Positions 55,562 through 64,000 of a stretch of DNA of 64,000 nt are shown here, in pieces. Source of the stretch: Bifidobacterium breve. Its GTDB lineage: Bacteria; Actinomycetota; Thermoleophilia; Solirubrobacterales; Solirubrobacteraceae. The DNA lies in assembly GCA_945878865.1 (NCBI GenBank), contig CAMCUD010000009.1, forward strand, positions 1 to 64,000. Direction: 5' to 3'. The first letter of the stretch is position 1, and the number at the start of each line of letters is the position of its first letter. The translations under genes and the position numbers were made by a program. The notes under the pieces are model-generated. The model was not told the DNA's origin and made no database searches. It saw only the letters and a list, made by a program, of their open reading frames with translations.

Positions 55562-56466
55562 GTCTCCGCCGCCGGAGCGGTCGTCGCGGGCGCCTCGGTG
55601 ACGAGGGGTGAGGGGTACCAGGCGTTCTCGACCATCTCCGGACGCGCGATGACGAACGGCTCGTACGTCCGCGCGATGGTGGCGCGCAGCGCGCGCAGGT
55701 CGCGATGGTCGGCGGGATCGATCGGCGCGAGCATCCGCACGTCCAGCCGGGTGCCGTCGCGCTCGGTGATGACCGGCAGGAGCTTCGCGCCCGTGTGGAA
55801 CGCCACCGACGCGGGCCCGCTCGTAAGCGCCACGGAGCGTCCGAGGAACGGGGTCGAGGCCGAGCCTGGCACGTCGAAGGCGATGCCGACCGTGGCGCCG
55901 GACTCCACTAGTTCGGTCACCCGCTCGGGCGGCGCGTCGTTGGGGACCATGCGCGCGGAGCCGAGCCGGCCTTCGCCGTAGTGCTCGCGCAGGAACGTGT
56001 GCTCGCGGCCCACCAGGCCTGAGGGCTGTTCGTCCCACAGGTGCGCGCTGGCGACCATGTGGACATCGTATCCGTGCGCCTTGAGGATCCCGGGAACGGC
56101 CCAGGAGCCGCCGAAGTGCCCGAGCACCATCACGCAGCCGGCGCCGTCGCGGTGAGCATCATCCCAATGCTCAGGGTCGATAATCCGGGAATGGCGCAGC
56201 AGCTCGGGCCGCCAGAACAGCTCGCGCATCACGCAGCGCTCGCGCAGGTGCCGCCTCGTCACCGCTGCCACCTCATCGGCCCGCGGCGTGTAGTGCAGGA
56301 GGTCGCTCATCAGGCGCGTCGCGTCAGCCTCCTCCGCCGGATTGCGCAGGCGGCGCAGGCGCGGCTCGACCGCGCCGACCACCGCCACGGCCAGCGGCGC
56401 GGGAACCATCCGGTGGAGGGTCGGCGAGGTGTAGAGGTCCAGGGCGAGGTCGCGCAGGTCGGCCAT
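55558..56466 (-). CDS. LpxL/HtrB-like lysophospholipid acyltransferase (paralog B)
   Basis: VLGHFGGSWAVPGILKAHG; IAFDVPGSASTPFLGRSVALTSGPASVAFHTGAKLLPV; ENAWYPSPLVTEAP shared with paralog A. Start MADLRDLALDLY. Confidence 0.82.
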   Translation of the reverse strand: MADLRDLALDLYTSPTLHRMVPAPLAVAVVGAVEPRLRRLRNPAEEADATRLMSDLLHYTPRADEVAAVTRRHLRERCVMRELFWRPELLRHSRIIDPEHWDDAHRDGAGCVMVLGHFGGSWAVPGILKAHGYDVHMVASAHLWDEQPSGLVGREHTFLREHYGEGRLGSARMVPNDAPPERVTELVESGATVGIAFDVPGSASTPFLGRSVALTSGPASVAFHTGAKLLPVITERDGTRLDVRMLAPIDPADHRDLRALRATIARTYEPFVIARPEMVENAWYPSPLVTEAPATTAPAAET

Positions 56467-56604
56467 GCGGCCGGGATCTTTCGGGTGGTGGGGCCGGACG
56501 TCAAGCCCGCGCGGGGCCATGGACCAGCGCAGCCGGATCAGTACACTCGGCGCCCTTGGATCGCAGGGACGACATCTGGGGCGCTGGGGGGCGCGGCGCG
56601 TCGC

Positions 56605-58086
56605 ATGGCGATGGCACCTGAGCAGCCGCTGTCGGCCCCACCCCGTGAGACGGGCGGCGGGACCGGCACGCTTGGAGGCATCGTCCGCCGTCGTGCGTGG
56701 ATCGTCGTCGTCGCCGTCCTGGCCGCACTTGCGTCGGCGTTCATCTACACGGCGCTTCAGCCCAAGACGTACAAGGCGACGGCGACCCTGCTGTTCCGCC
56801 AGCTGCTGCTGGACGTCCAGCTGACGGGTGTCCCGCTGGTCAACCCGTCCAACGATTCCGCGATCGAGTCGGCCACGAACGTCGGCCTCGTCTCCCAGGA
56901 GAACGTCCGGGTGCGCGCCGCCGCACGGCTCGGCCCGGGCTTCACCGCGAACTCGCTGAAGGACCAGCTGAAGATCGAGCCGGAGAAGAAATCCGATCTC
57001 GTCGGCATCGAGGCCAGCGCGGACACCGCGCGGGGCGCCGCGAAGATCGCCAACTCGGTGGCAGCGGCGTACCTCGAGATCGCCAACGACCAGGCCGTGT
57101 CGCGGATCAACGCGGCGGCCGACCGGGTGCGGACGACGATCTCGTCGAAGAGGATGACGAAGGCGCAGCGCAAGGAGCTGCGCAGCGCGCTCATCAAGCT
57201 CAACGTCCTCGCGGCGCTCGGGCCCCAGTACGTCCAGATCGCCCAGCCGGCGGTGCCGCCGAACAAGGCGAGCTCGCCCAAGCCGCTCCTCAACCTGCTC
57301 ATCGGCGGGCTTGTGGGGCTCGTCATCGGCCTCGCCCTGGCGTTCGGCGTCGAGCACTTCGATCGCCGGCTGCGCTCGCCCGAGGAAGCCGAGCGCGAGT
57401 CCGGCCTGCCGCTGCTGGCCAGCGTGCCGCGGAGCAAGCGGCTCGGCAATCCGCGTGACGGCGCGTGGCACGCCGAGGCCGAGCCGTTCCGCCAGCTCGC
57501 GAGCCTCCTGCGCCACCGCGCCGACGGCCGGGACATCCGCTCCGTCCTGCTCGTCGCGCCCGGTTCCGGGAGCGGCACGTCGACGGTCGCGCTCTATCTC
57601 GCGCTCGCCGTGGCGGAGGGGTCCGCCGAGGACGTCCTGCTCGTCGAGGCGAACCTGCGCCGCCCGGTGTTCGGCACGGTGCTCGACCTCGCCGGCGACG
57701 AGGGCCTGAGCACCCTCTCCACCGGCGGAGAGGTCGTCCACGACGTCGACCTGGGTGGAGGCGACGACGGGCTGTCCGTCGTGCTCGCCGGCCCGCCGTC
57801 GTCGAACCCCGCCGGCATCCTCGAGTCCTCTGCGGTGCTCGATCTCGTCCGTGGGAGCCGGGACGAGTACGAGTTCACCGTGATCGACGGGCCGTCGCCG
57901 CTGCTCGTCTCCGACGTCCTGCCGCTCGTCAGCGAGGTGGACGCGGTCGTCGTCGTCGCGCGCCTGGGCAAGGACTCGGGCCCGGAGATCCGCCGCCTGT
58001 GCGTCGAGCTCGAGCGCAGCGGCACGGTGCCGGTCGGCATCGTCGCCACCCACGCGCGTCGCCGGAAGAACCCCTACGCGCGGTAG
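56605..58086 (+). CDS. Polysaccharide chain-length determinant (Wzz) / BY-kinase-like fusion with degenerate Walker A
   Basis: N-terminal Wzz-like IVRRRAWIVVVAVLAALASAFIYTALQPKTYKATATLLF; C-terminal ParA/BY-kinase-like VLLVAPGSGSGTSTVALYLALAVA, VLLVEANLRRPVF, FTVIDGPSPLL. Confidence 0.82.
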   Translation: MAMAPEQPLSAPPRETGGGTGTLGGIVRRRAWIVVVAVLAALASAFIYTALQPKTYKATATLLFRQLLLDVQLTGVPLVNPSNDSAIESATNVGLVSQENVRVRAAARLGPGFTANSLKDQLKIEPEKKSDLVGIEASADTARGAAKIANSVAAAYLEIANDQAVSRINAAADRVRTTISSKRMTKAQRKELRSALIKLNVLAALGPQYVQIAQPAVPPNKASSPKPLLNLLIGGLVGLVIGLALAFGVEHFDRRLRSPEEAERESGLPLLASVPRSKRLGNPRDGAWHAEAEPFRQLASLLRHRADGRDIRSVLLVAPGSGSGTSTVALYLALAVAEGSAEDVLLVEANLRRPVFGTVLDLAGDEGLSTLSTGGEVVHDVDLGGGDDGLSVVLAGPPSSNPAGILESSAVLDLVRGSRDEYEFTVIDGPSPLLVSDVLPLVSEVDAVVVVARLGKDSGPEIRRLCVELERSGTVPVGIVATHARRRKNPYAR

Positions 58087-58093
58087 CGGTCGC

Positions 58094-59617
58094 GTGCTGG
58101 TACGGCGGAGCTCCCCCGGCGGTTGGTCCTCGGGCGGCGTGCTCGCGCTGCCGGCGCGTCCGCAGCGCGCGTCGGTCAACGCGGCCCTCATCGCGGTCTT
58201 CCTCACGGCGTTCACGTCGCTGCTCGTCGTCGCCGGTGGACCCGCGATCCGCCTGGCGGTCGCCATCGCCGTCGGCTTCCTGCTCGTCACTCTCGCGCGG
58301 ATCCAGCCGGCGCTGGGGATCATCGCGACGTTCGTCTACCTCGTCGTGCTCGGCATGCTGCGCCGGGTCCTGCTCGGCGCGTCGGACTGGATCTCCGGTG
58401 ACCCGCTGCTGCTTGTCGCGCCGTTCGTGGCGCTGCTGCTCATCGCGCGCGCCTTCGCGCTGGAGCACCGCCCGATCGCGCCCGACGCGATCTCCTGGCT
58501 CGTCATCCTCCTGCTCGGGATCACGTTCGCGGAGGTCTTCAACCCGTACGGCGGCGGGATCGCCGCGGGCGTCGCCGGGCTCGTGTTCATGGCGTTCCCG
58601 CTCTTCTGGTTCTTCCCCGGGCGCGAGTATCTGCGCGACGTCGACATCGAGCGGATCATGGGCGTCGTCGTCGCGCTGGGCATCGTCGTCGCGGTCTACG
58701 GGCTGTGGCAGCTGTTCCTCGGCCACCCGCCGTGGGATCAGCAGTGGCTGGAGCTGCCCAGCACGATGGAGTACTCGTCGCTGAACGTCGGCGGGGAGAT
58801 CCGCGCGTTCGCGTCGTTTGCGAGCTTCGGCGAGTACGGCCTGTTCCTCGCCACCGCGCTCGTCGTCTGCGTCTGGTTCGTCACGCGCGGCAAGCTCGTC
58901 GCGCTGCTGCCGATCCCGCTGCTCGGGGCGGCGCTGTTCCTCTCGGGCGGGCGCCAGCCGCTGCTGCTCGGGTTCCTCGGCGTCGTCGTCATGCTCGGCC
59001 TGCGCACCGGCGGCCCGCGCAAGGCGCTCGTCGTGACGAGCGCGGCGCTCGTCCTCGCGGCCGGCGCGGCCGTCGCCAGTGGGCCGCTGCTCTCCACCGT
59101 CGGCGCGAACTCGGGCGCCTTCGTCGGCCGGCAGCTCGGCGCGATCGCCGACCCGCTCGACCCCAACAGCTCCACGCTGCTCATCCACCTCGAGCTCGCC
59201 TTCGCCGGCATCAAGACCGGCGTGACGCACCCGATCGGCCTCGGCACGGCCGCGACGAACAACGCCGCGGGCGTGGGGAGCTCGGAGGTGCGCGAGAAGG
59301 CGCTGGACACCGACATCACCCTCGGGCAGGACAGCAGCGGCACGGACATCGACATCTCCAACGCGTTCGTGTCGTTCGGCGCCGGCGGCGGCGTGCTGTT
59401 CGTCGTCATCATCCTCACGACGCTCGCGACCGCGATCCGCGCGTTCTTCCGCGGCCACGCCGAGCTGCTGCCGGTCATCGGCGTGCTCGTGGCGAACCTC
59501 GGCTACTGGGGCAACGGCGGCAACTACGCGCTCGCCGCGCTGGTCTGGATGCTCGTCGGCGTGGTGGCCGCGCGCGGACGTCAGTCGCGCGCCGCCGCGC
59601 GGGCGCCGGCAGCCTGA
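58094..59617 (+). CDS. O-antigen ligase/polymerase-like polytopic membrane protein
   Basis: About 10-12 hydrophobic segments; follows the Wzz-like gene; NVGGEIRAFASFASFGEYGLFLATALVV and ...NAFVSFGAGGGVLFVVII resemble Wzy_C-type proteins. Confidence 0.7.
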   Translation: MLVRRSSPGGWSSGGVLALPARPQRASVNAALIAVFLTAFTSLLVVAGGPAIRLAVAIAVGFLLVTLARIQPALGIIATFVYLVVLGMLRRVLLGASDWISGDPLLLVAPFVALLLIARAFALEHRPIAPDAISWLVILLLGITFAEVFNPYGGGIAAGVAGLVFMAFPLFWFFPGREYLRDVDIERIMGVVVALGIVVAVYGLWQLFLGHPPWDQQWLELPSTMEYSSLNVGGEIRAFASFASFGEYGLFLATALVVCVWFVTRGKLVALLPIPLLGAALFLSGGRQPLLLGFLGVVVMLGLRTGGPRKALVVTSAALVLAAGAAVASGPLLSTVGANSGAFVGRQLGAIADPLDPNSSTLLIHLELAFAGIKTGVTHPIGLGTAATNNAAGVGSSEVREKALDTDITLGQDSSGTDIDISNAFVSFGAGGGVLFVVIILTTLATAIRAFFRGHAELLPVIGVLVANLGYWGNGGNYALAALVWMLVGVVAARGRQSRAAARAPAA

Positions 59618-59619
59618 CG
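59579..59619. terminator. Inverted repeat CGTCAG...CTGACG holding stops of two convergent overlapping genes
   Basis: 6-bp arms, 29-nt GC-rich loop; genes overlap tail-to-tail by 37 bp. Confidence 0.3.
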
Positions 59620-60378
59620 CTCGAGCAGCGTCGTGACCACGCCACGGTCCTTGACCGGGTGGAGGAACACCGCGCCGTCACCGGCGCGGGCGAGTGCCTC
59701 GGCCGGCGTGAAGACCGGGAGCCAGCGGACGTCGCGGTAGAGGTCGCTGTGCGCGTCGACGTCGACGACGCGGAAGCCGAGATGGTGCACGAGCGTCGGC
59801 ACGTAGACCTCGCAGTAACACGGCGGGTGCTCGCCGACGCCGAGGTACGCCTCGAGCGCCGCGCGGGAGATCCAGATGCCGTCGCCGAGGCAGCCGTAGA
59901 TGCGCTCGCGGTCCTCCCGGACGGAGACCGCGCGCAGGTGCGCCTGGAGCCCCGGGTCGCGGCGGAAGCGGATGTAGTGCTCCTCGTTCGTCGACGTGCG
60001 GTCCGCGCAGTTCTTGCCCAGGAGATCCGCGCCGGTCTCGGTGGCGAGGTCGCGCAGGCGCCGCTCGAAATCGGGGTCGAGGACGAGGTGGTCGTACTCG
60101 ATGAGGTAGACCGCGTCGATGTCGTCGTCGCCGGCGACGTACGTCTGCCAGAGCGCGGCGAACGTGGAGGTCAGCGACTGCAGGTGCTGGGCCTGGCCGC
60201 GCAGCGTGGGGTCCTCGATGAAGAGCTTGTCGTCCAGCTCGATGCGCGGGAACTCCTCAGCGGGGCCGCCGTAGCAGAGGACGAACCGGGCGTCGGGCGC
60301 GACGGCGCGCAGGAGCGCGAAGCGCTCGTGGATCTCCGCGGCGGGGAGGTGCGCGAGGACCGCGGTGAGCGTGCTCAC
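59581..60378 (-). CDS. Hypothetical protein, possibly glycosyltransferase-like
   Basis: AVYLIEYDHLVLDPDFERRLRDLATETGADLLGKNC; GTG start 60378 overlaps the upstream GT gene (60375) by 4 nt. Confidence 0.6.
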   Translation of the reverse strand: MSTLTAVLAHLPAAEIHERFALLRAVAPDARFVLCYGGPAEEFPRIELDDKLFIEDPTLRGQAQHLQSLTSTFAALWQTYVAGDDDIDAVYLIEYDHLVLDPDFERRLRDLATETGADLLGKNCADRTSTNEEHYIRFRRDPGLQAHLRAVSVREDRERIYGCLGDGIWISRAALEAYLGVGEHPPCYCEVYVPTLVHHLGFRVVDVDAHSDLYRDVRWLPVFTPAEALARAGDGAVFLHPVKDRGVVTTLLERQAAGARAAARD

Positions 60379-61583
60379 CCGGGCCGCCCGCAGCGATCGA
60401 GGTCGACGTGCCGGAAGGTCATCCGGTTCATCTTGTCCCAATCGACGCGCACGCGCGCGGACTCCGCACCGAAGAGCTTCAGCCGGCCCCGCCAGACCAC
60501 CGGGATTCCGCGGAACAGGACCTCGCCGCAGACCTCGCAGCGCACCGGGCGCCCGAGGGCGAACGTCAGCTGCGTGCGCGCCTGGCGCATCGGGGCGTGC
60601 AACCGGTCGGCCGGGGCGGGCCATCCGCCGGCCGGCGGCTTGGGCGGAGGCCCGAGCGGCCGGAGCAGCCCTTCGGCCTCTTCGAGCCGCAGCGCCGTGC
60701 CGGCGCGCAGCCGGGCGCGCGCCTGCTGGTCGATCCGGAACGACGTGCGCGTCATCGGGCGGCGGATGCCGGGCGCGCGCAGCACGCCCTTCGCACCCGC
60801 CCAGATCCCCTCGAGCATGTTGCGCAGCCTGCCTGTCCGGACGCCCTCGCGCACGCCCTTGACCGAGTAGACGACCGGGTAGAGCAGCGCCCACGGCAGC
60901 GGGAAGTACATCCAGCAGATAAGCCACTCGTTGCGGCGCTGGTAGACGTCCATCCGCCGGTAGCTGCGCTTCGTCGACGTGTGGTGGTGGATGACGTCCG
61001 AGCGCCCGAGCCGGATGAGGTAGCCCGCCTCCAAGAGCTTCAGCGACAGGTCCCACTCCTCCCCGAACTGCTGGATCTCCGGCGTGTAGCCGCCGATCTC
61101 GGCGTAGACGTCGCGGCGGATCGCGTACGCCGTCGCGCGGAAGATCGTGGTCACCCACTGTCCGTCGGGATCCGGCGCGGCCTGCTGGACCTCCGGGCGC
61201 ACCCCGACGTCGATGAACGGGATCGCGACGGCCGCCAGTCGCGGGTGGTCGAGGTCGCGCAGCGTGTCGGCGACGATCGTCGGTGAGGTGAAGACCGCGT
61301 CGTCGTCGATCGAGATGATCACCTCGCCGCGCGCGAGCTCCGCGGCGTCGTTGCGCCGCGCCGCCACGTCGGCGTCGTCGTCGAAGCGCACGACGCGCAC
61401 CTGCGGGAACTCGTCGTGGACCATCGCCTCGGTGCCGTCGGTCGACCCGTCGTCGAGCACGAGGATCTCGATCGTGCCCTCCTGCTCCAGGGACGAGCGC
61501 AGCGCACGCCGCAACTCGTCCTTGCGGTTGCGCGTGATGATCGCGATGGTCGCGTCGGGTGTCGGCAGCGTGTCGACCGTCAT
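60375..61583 (-). CDS. Family 2 glycosyltransferase
   Basis: TIAIITRNRKDELRRALRSSLEQEGTIEILVLDDGSTDGTEAMV; IISIDDDAVF. Confidence 0.9.
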   Translation of the reverse strand: MTVDTLPTPDATIAIITRNRKDELRRALRSSLEQEGTIEILVLDDGSTDGTEAMVHDEFPQVRVVRFDDDADVAARRNDAAELARGEVIISIDDDAVFTSPTIVADTLRDLDHPRLAAVAIPFIDVGVRPEVQQAAPDPDGQWVTTIFRATAYAIRRDVYAEIGGYTPEIQQFGEEWDLSLKLLEAGYLIRLGRSDVIHHHTSTKRSYRRMDVYQRRNEWLICWMYFPLPWALLYPVVYSVKGVREGVRTGRLRNMLEGIWAGAKGVLRAPGIRRPMTRTSFRIDQQARARLRAGTALRLEEAEGLLRPLGPPPKPPAGGWPAPADRLHAPMRQARTQLTFALGRPVRCEVCGEVLFRGIPVVWRGRLKLFGAESARVRVDWDKMNRMTFRHVDLDRCGRPG

Positions 61584-61590
61584 CGGGCGG

Positions 61591-62670
61591 TCAGAGCTTC
61601 AGCGAGGCGCGGCCCGTGGGGTAGTAGGCCGCGCGCTGCTCGAAGAACGTCGCAAAGCGGCGGGCCCGGCGCTCGGCGGTCTCCGTCTCGTCCTTGGCGC
61701 GGAGCCGGTCGGCCGGGGTGCGCATCCAGCGCCACGGCGACTTGAACGCGTGGAAGTGCCGGCGGTACGTCGCTGAGACCTCGGGTCGCACGGGGGAACG
61801 GCGGCGCAGGCCCTGCGCGAAGCCGGCGAGGGACTCCTGCATCGCGCGGGCGGCGGAGCGGTCCTCGGTGATCGTGTGCACGGCGGCGTTCTGCAGAAGG
61901 TTCGCCAGGACGATCCCGGCGTCGAGCGGCCGCATCAGCTTGCCGGCGATGTAGCTGTGGTGGCGCGCGTTGACGAGGTAGCGGCGCGTCTCGTACGACA
62001 CGACCGCCTTGCTCATGTGGATCGCCTCGAGGTCGGGCAGGTACAGGTGGCGGTAGCCGTGGTCGAGCAGCCGCATCGTGAGGTCGACCTCGTTGGCCCA
62101 GATGAAGATGTCCGGGTCGTAGCCCTGCACGGCGCGCAGCGCGGGGGCGCTCAGCAGCGCGGCGCAGCCCCAGTAGCTCAGCAGCCCCGTGTCGTAGACG
62201 TCGTTGAAGCGCAGGCCCTCGTCGAACGTGCTGATGATCGAGAACGAAACGAGCCCCGCGCCCTCCTCCTCGGCCGCGCGCACCGCCGTCTCGAGCACGC
62301 CGGGCCGCAGGTAGCAGTCGTCGTCGAGGATGAGGATGTAGTCCCCGCCGGCCTCGGCGAACCCGAGGTTCCAGCCGGGAGCGCCCGCGTTCTCCGGGTT
62401 GCGGATGAGGCGGACCTGCGGGAAGTCGCGCGCGACGACCTCGGCGGTGTCGTCGGTCGAGGCGTTGTCGACGACGATGACCTCGAGCCGGTCGGCCGGG
62501 TAGCCGCTCTCGTCGAGCATCTGCCGCAGGGACGTCGTGACGGCCTCGCAGCGGTTGTAGGCGAGGAACACGATCGACACCACGGGAAGCGGGTCGGCGT
62601 GGGCGCCGGTGACGGCATCGGGGCTGGGGGTCTGCGCGGGCGGCGTGCTCATGATGGGTTCGGGGGTCAC
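61591..62670 (-). CDS. Family 2 glycosyltransferase
   Basis: VSIVFLAYNRCEAVTTSLRQML; VIVVDNASTDDTAEVVARDFPQVRLIRNPENAGAPGWNLGFAEAGGDYILILDDDCYL. Confidence 0.92.
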   Translation of the reverse strand: MTPEPIMSTPPAQTPSPDAVTGAHADPLPVVSIVFLAYNRCEAVTTSLRQMLDESGYPADRLEVIVVDNASTDDTAEVVARDFPQVRLIRNPENAGAPGWNLGFAEAGGDYILILDDDCYLRPGVLETAVRAAEEEGAGLVSFSIISTFDEGLRFNDVYDTGLLSYWGCAALLSAPALRAVQGYDPDIFIWANEVDLTMRLLDHGYRHLYLPDLEAIHMSKAVVSYETRRYLVNARHHSYIAGKLMRPLDAGIVLANLLQNAAVHTITEDRSAARAMQESLAGFAQGLRRRSPVRPEVSATYRRHFHAFKSPWRWMRTPADRLRAKDETETAERRARRFATFFEQRAAYYPTGRASLKL

Positions 62671-63635
62671 TGCTCGAAGAAGGTGCCGTTCTGGCGGCTT
62701 GTGATGCCGTACTCGGGCTGGACGATGTTGTGCAGCAGGAACGACCCGATCCGGTTCGCGACGTCGTCGGCGTCCGGCCCGAGCGTGGGGTTGTGGCTGC
62801 CCCGGAAGTCGTAGACCGTCTTGGGCGCCTTCGCGGCCTCCTGGAGCTTGCGCGCGTTGGAGAGCAGCACGGTCTGGTCGGTGGTCCCGCTGATGATGAG
62901 CACGGGACGCGGCGCGATCTGCGCGACGTAGCGGTCGGGGTCGAACGGCGAGTACACCCGCACGCCCTCGTTGAACCGCGCGGTGTCCGGCTTGACGCCG
63001 GGCAGGATCGGCGAGTCCGGCGCGCGCATGACGTCACGCCACGTCCCCGGCGTGACGACGAGCACCGTCGCCTTCACCCGCTTGTCCTTCGCCGCGAAGA
63101 TCGTCCCGATCGCGCCGCCGAGGCTCACGCCGGCGTACGCGATGTTCTTGTGGCAGTAGGGCTGCTCCTCGAGGAAGTCGACCGCGCTGCGCAGGTCACC
63201 GACGGTGCCGCGCACCATCTTCGCGAACGTCTCGGGATCGTTGAGGACCTGCTCGTAGGAGTCCTTGCTCTTGGCGCGGGCGCCGTGCTCGCGCATGTCG
63301 ATCGAGAAGGTCGTCAGGCCGAGCGCCGCGATGCCCTGCCACGCCAGCGACGTGTTCTCCTTCGTCGAGCGGAAGCCGAACTGCCACATGACGCAGCCCT
63401 TGGACTCCACGCCGCGCGGGATCGCCACGAGCCCCTTGACGTCCGTGTCGTCGAAGGACGAGCGGTACGTCACCGGGTGCACGCTGACGAGCGCGTCGGG
63501 CTTGCCGCCGTCGGCGTCGAGTTGCTCGTCCGATTGCCCGCCGCATCCGGCGAGGAGCAACGCGGCGGTCAGCAACGACGCGAGGATCCGGCCGCCGGCG
63601 GCGGCTGTCCTGCTCCGTCGCCACCGACAGTCCAT
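62667..63635 (-). CDS. Lipoprotein alpha/beta hydrolase (paralog B)
   Basis: Lipobox LLAGC; IAYAGVSLGGAIGTIFAAKD; same architecture as 53609-54601. Confidence 0.78.
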   Translation of the reverse strand: MDCRWRRSRTAAAGGRILASLLTAALLLAGCGGQSDEQLDADGGKPDALVSVHPVTYRSSFDDTDVKGLVAIPRGVESKGCVMWQFGFRSTKENTSLAWQGIAALGLTTFSIDMREHGARAKSKDSYEQVLNDPETFAKMVRGTVGDLRSAVDFLEEQPYCHKNIAYAGVSLGGAIGTIFAAKDKRVKATVLVVTPGTWRDVMRAPDSPILPGVKPDTARFNEGVRVYSPFDPDRYVAQIAPRPVLIISGTTDQTVLLSNARKLQEAAKAPKTVYDFRGSHNPTLGPDADDVANRIGSFLLHNIVQPEYGITSRQNGTFFEQ

Positions 63636-63695
63636 GGCGCGGATGATAGACCGCGGCTGGGCCCGGCAACAGATCCGGGAGACCGGAGCTGCGCG

Positions 63696-64000
63696 CTACG
63701 CGTCGTCGATGGTCAGCAGTCGTGGCGTGTCGGTGACGGGCAGCTCGACGACGAGCCAGCCGCTGTCCGTGCGCCGCACGACGTCGACGGGGACGCTCGC
63801 GCCGGTGAGCGGGTCGGTCGCGCTGACCTTCGCGGCCTTCGCGTCCGTGCCGCCGATTGTCAGCTGATACGTCTCGGCGGGCAGGTCGAACCGGGTGGGG
63901 TCGCTCGACGGCGCGCCCGGCTTCTGCACCTTCGCCATGTTGCGCGTCATCACGTAGACCGGGACGACGAAGCGCGAGTCCGACGCCTGGAAGGGCAGGA
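63696..64000 (-). CDS. C-terminal part of a hypothetical protein (5' end beyond window)
   Basis: Frame stays open to the window edge (...LPFQASDSRFVVPVYVMTRNMAKVQKPGAPSSDPTRFDLPAETYQLTIGG...). Confidence 0.5.
   Translation of the reverse strand, partial: LPFQASDSRFVVPVYVMTRNMAKVQKPGAPSSDPTRFDLPAETYQLTIGGTDAKAAKVSATDPLTGASVPVDVVRRTDSGWLVVELPVTDTPRLLTIDDA

Noticed and set aside
57465-58784. + strand 439-aa ORF spanning the Wzz-like/ligase-like junction
   Set aside because: Off-frame reading of two supported genes; Arg/Ser-rich translation.
1-64000. tRNA, rRNA, prophage, transposase or integrase genes
   Set aside because: Looked for characteristic motifs in intergenic gaps and ORF translations; none seen. 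Intergenic gaps are mostly too short for RNA genes.

Overview
High-GC actinobacterial chromosome segment, plausibly Thermoleophilia/Solirubrobacterales-like, judged only from GC content, codon style and gene content. The left ~35 kb is mostly housekeeping. It holds a dispersed purine-biosynthesis set (purC-purS-purQ, purL, purF, purN, purH, all + strand) interleaved with opposite-strand genes for exported proteins that look like seven-bladed beta-propellers: 21 RCC1-type repeats, 7 RCC1-type repeats, and 7 degenerate repeats. It also encodes a GAF/GGDEF diguanylate cyclase, an RNB ribonuclease, an AspT-like transporter, a HipA-like kinase/DUF3037 pair and RecQ. The right ~28 kb is an apparently undescribed locus. 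A single ~5,014-aa type I modular PKS carries KSQ-AT-ACP / KS-AT-DH-ER-KR-ACP / KS-AT-DH*-KR-ACP-TE. Around it are a phosphopantetheinyl transferase, two paralogous LpxL/HtrB-like acyltransferases, a UDP-galactopyranose mutase, a Wzz/BY-kinase-like protein with a degenerate Walker A, an O-antigen-ligase-like membrane protein, glycosyltransferases, a methyltransferase and two lipoprotein alpha/beta-hydrolases. My hypothesis is that the PKS makes one short branched beta-hydroxy acid that decorates an envelope glycan or lipid. Sequence-level signals beyond genes are a ~165-bp palindromic element whose ends supply both stop codons of a convergent gene pair, stop-codon-embedded inverted repeats at several convergent junctions, and TANNNT boxes 6-10 nt upstream of at least 12 start codons (leaderless-type architecture). 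No tRNA, rRNA, CRISPR array or transposase was recognised.
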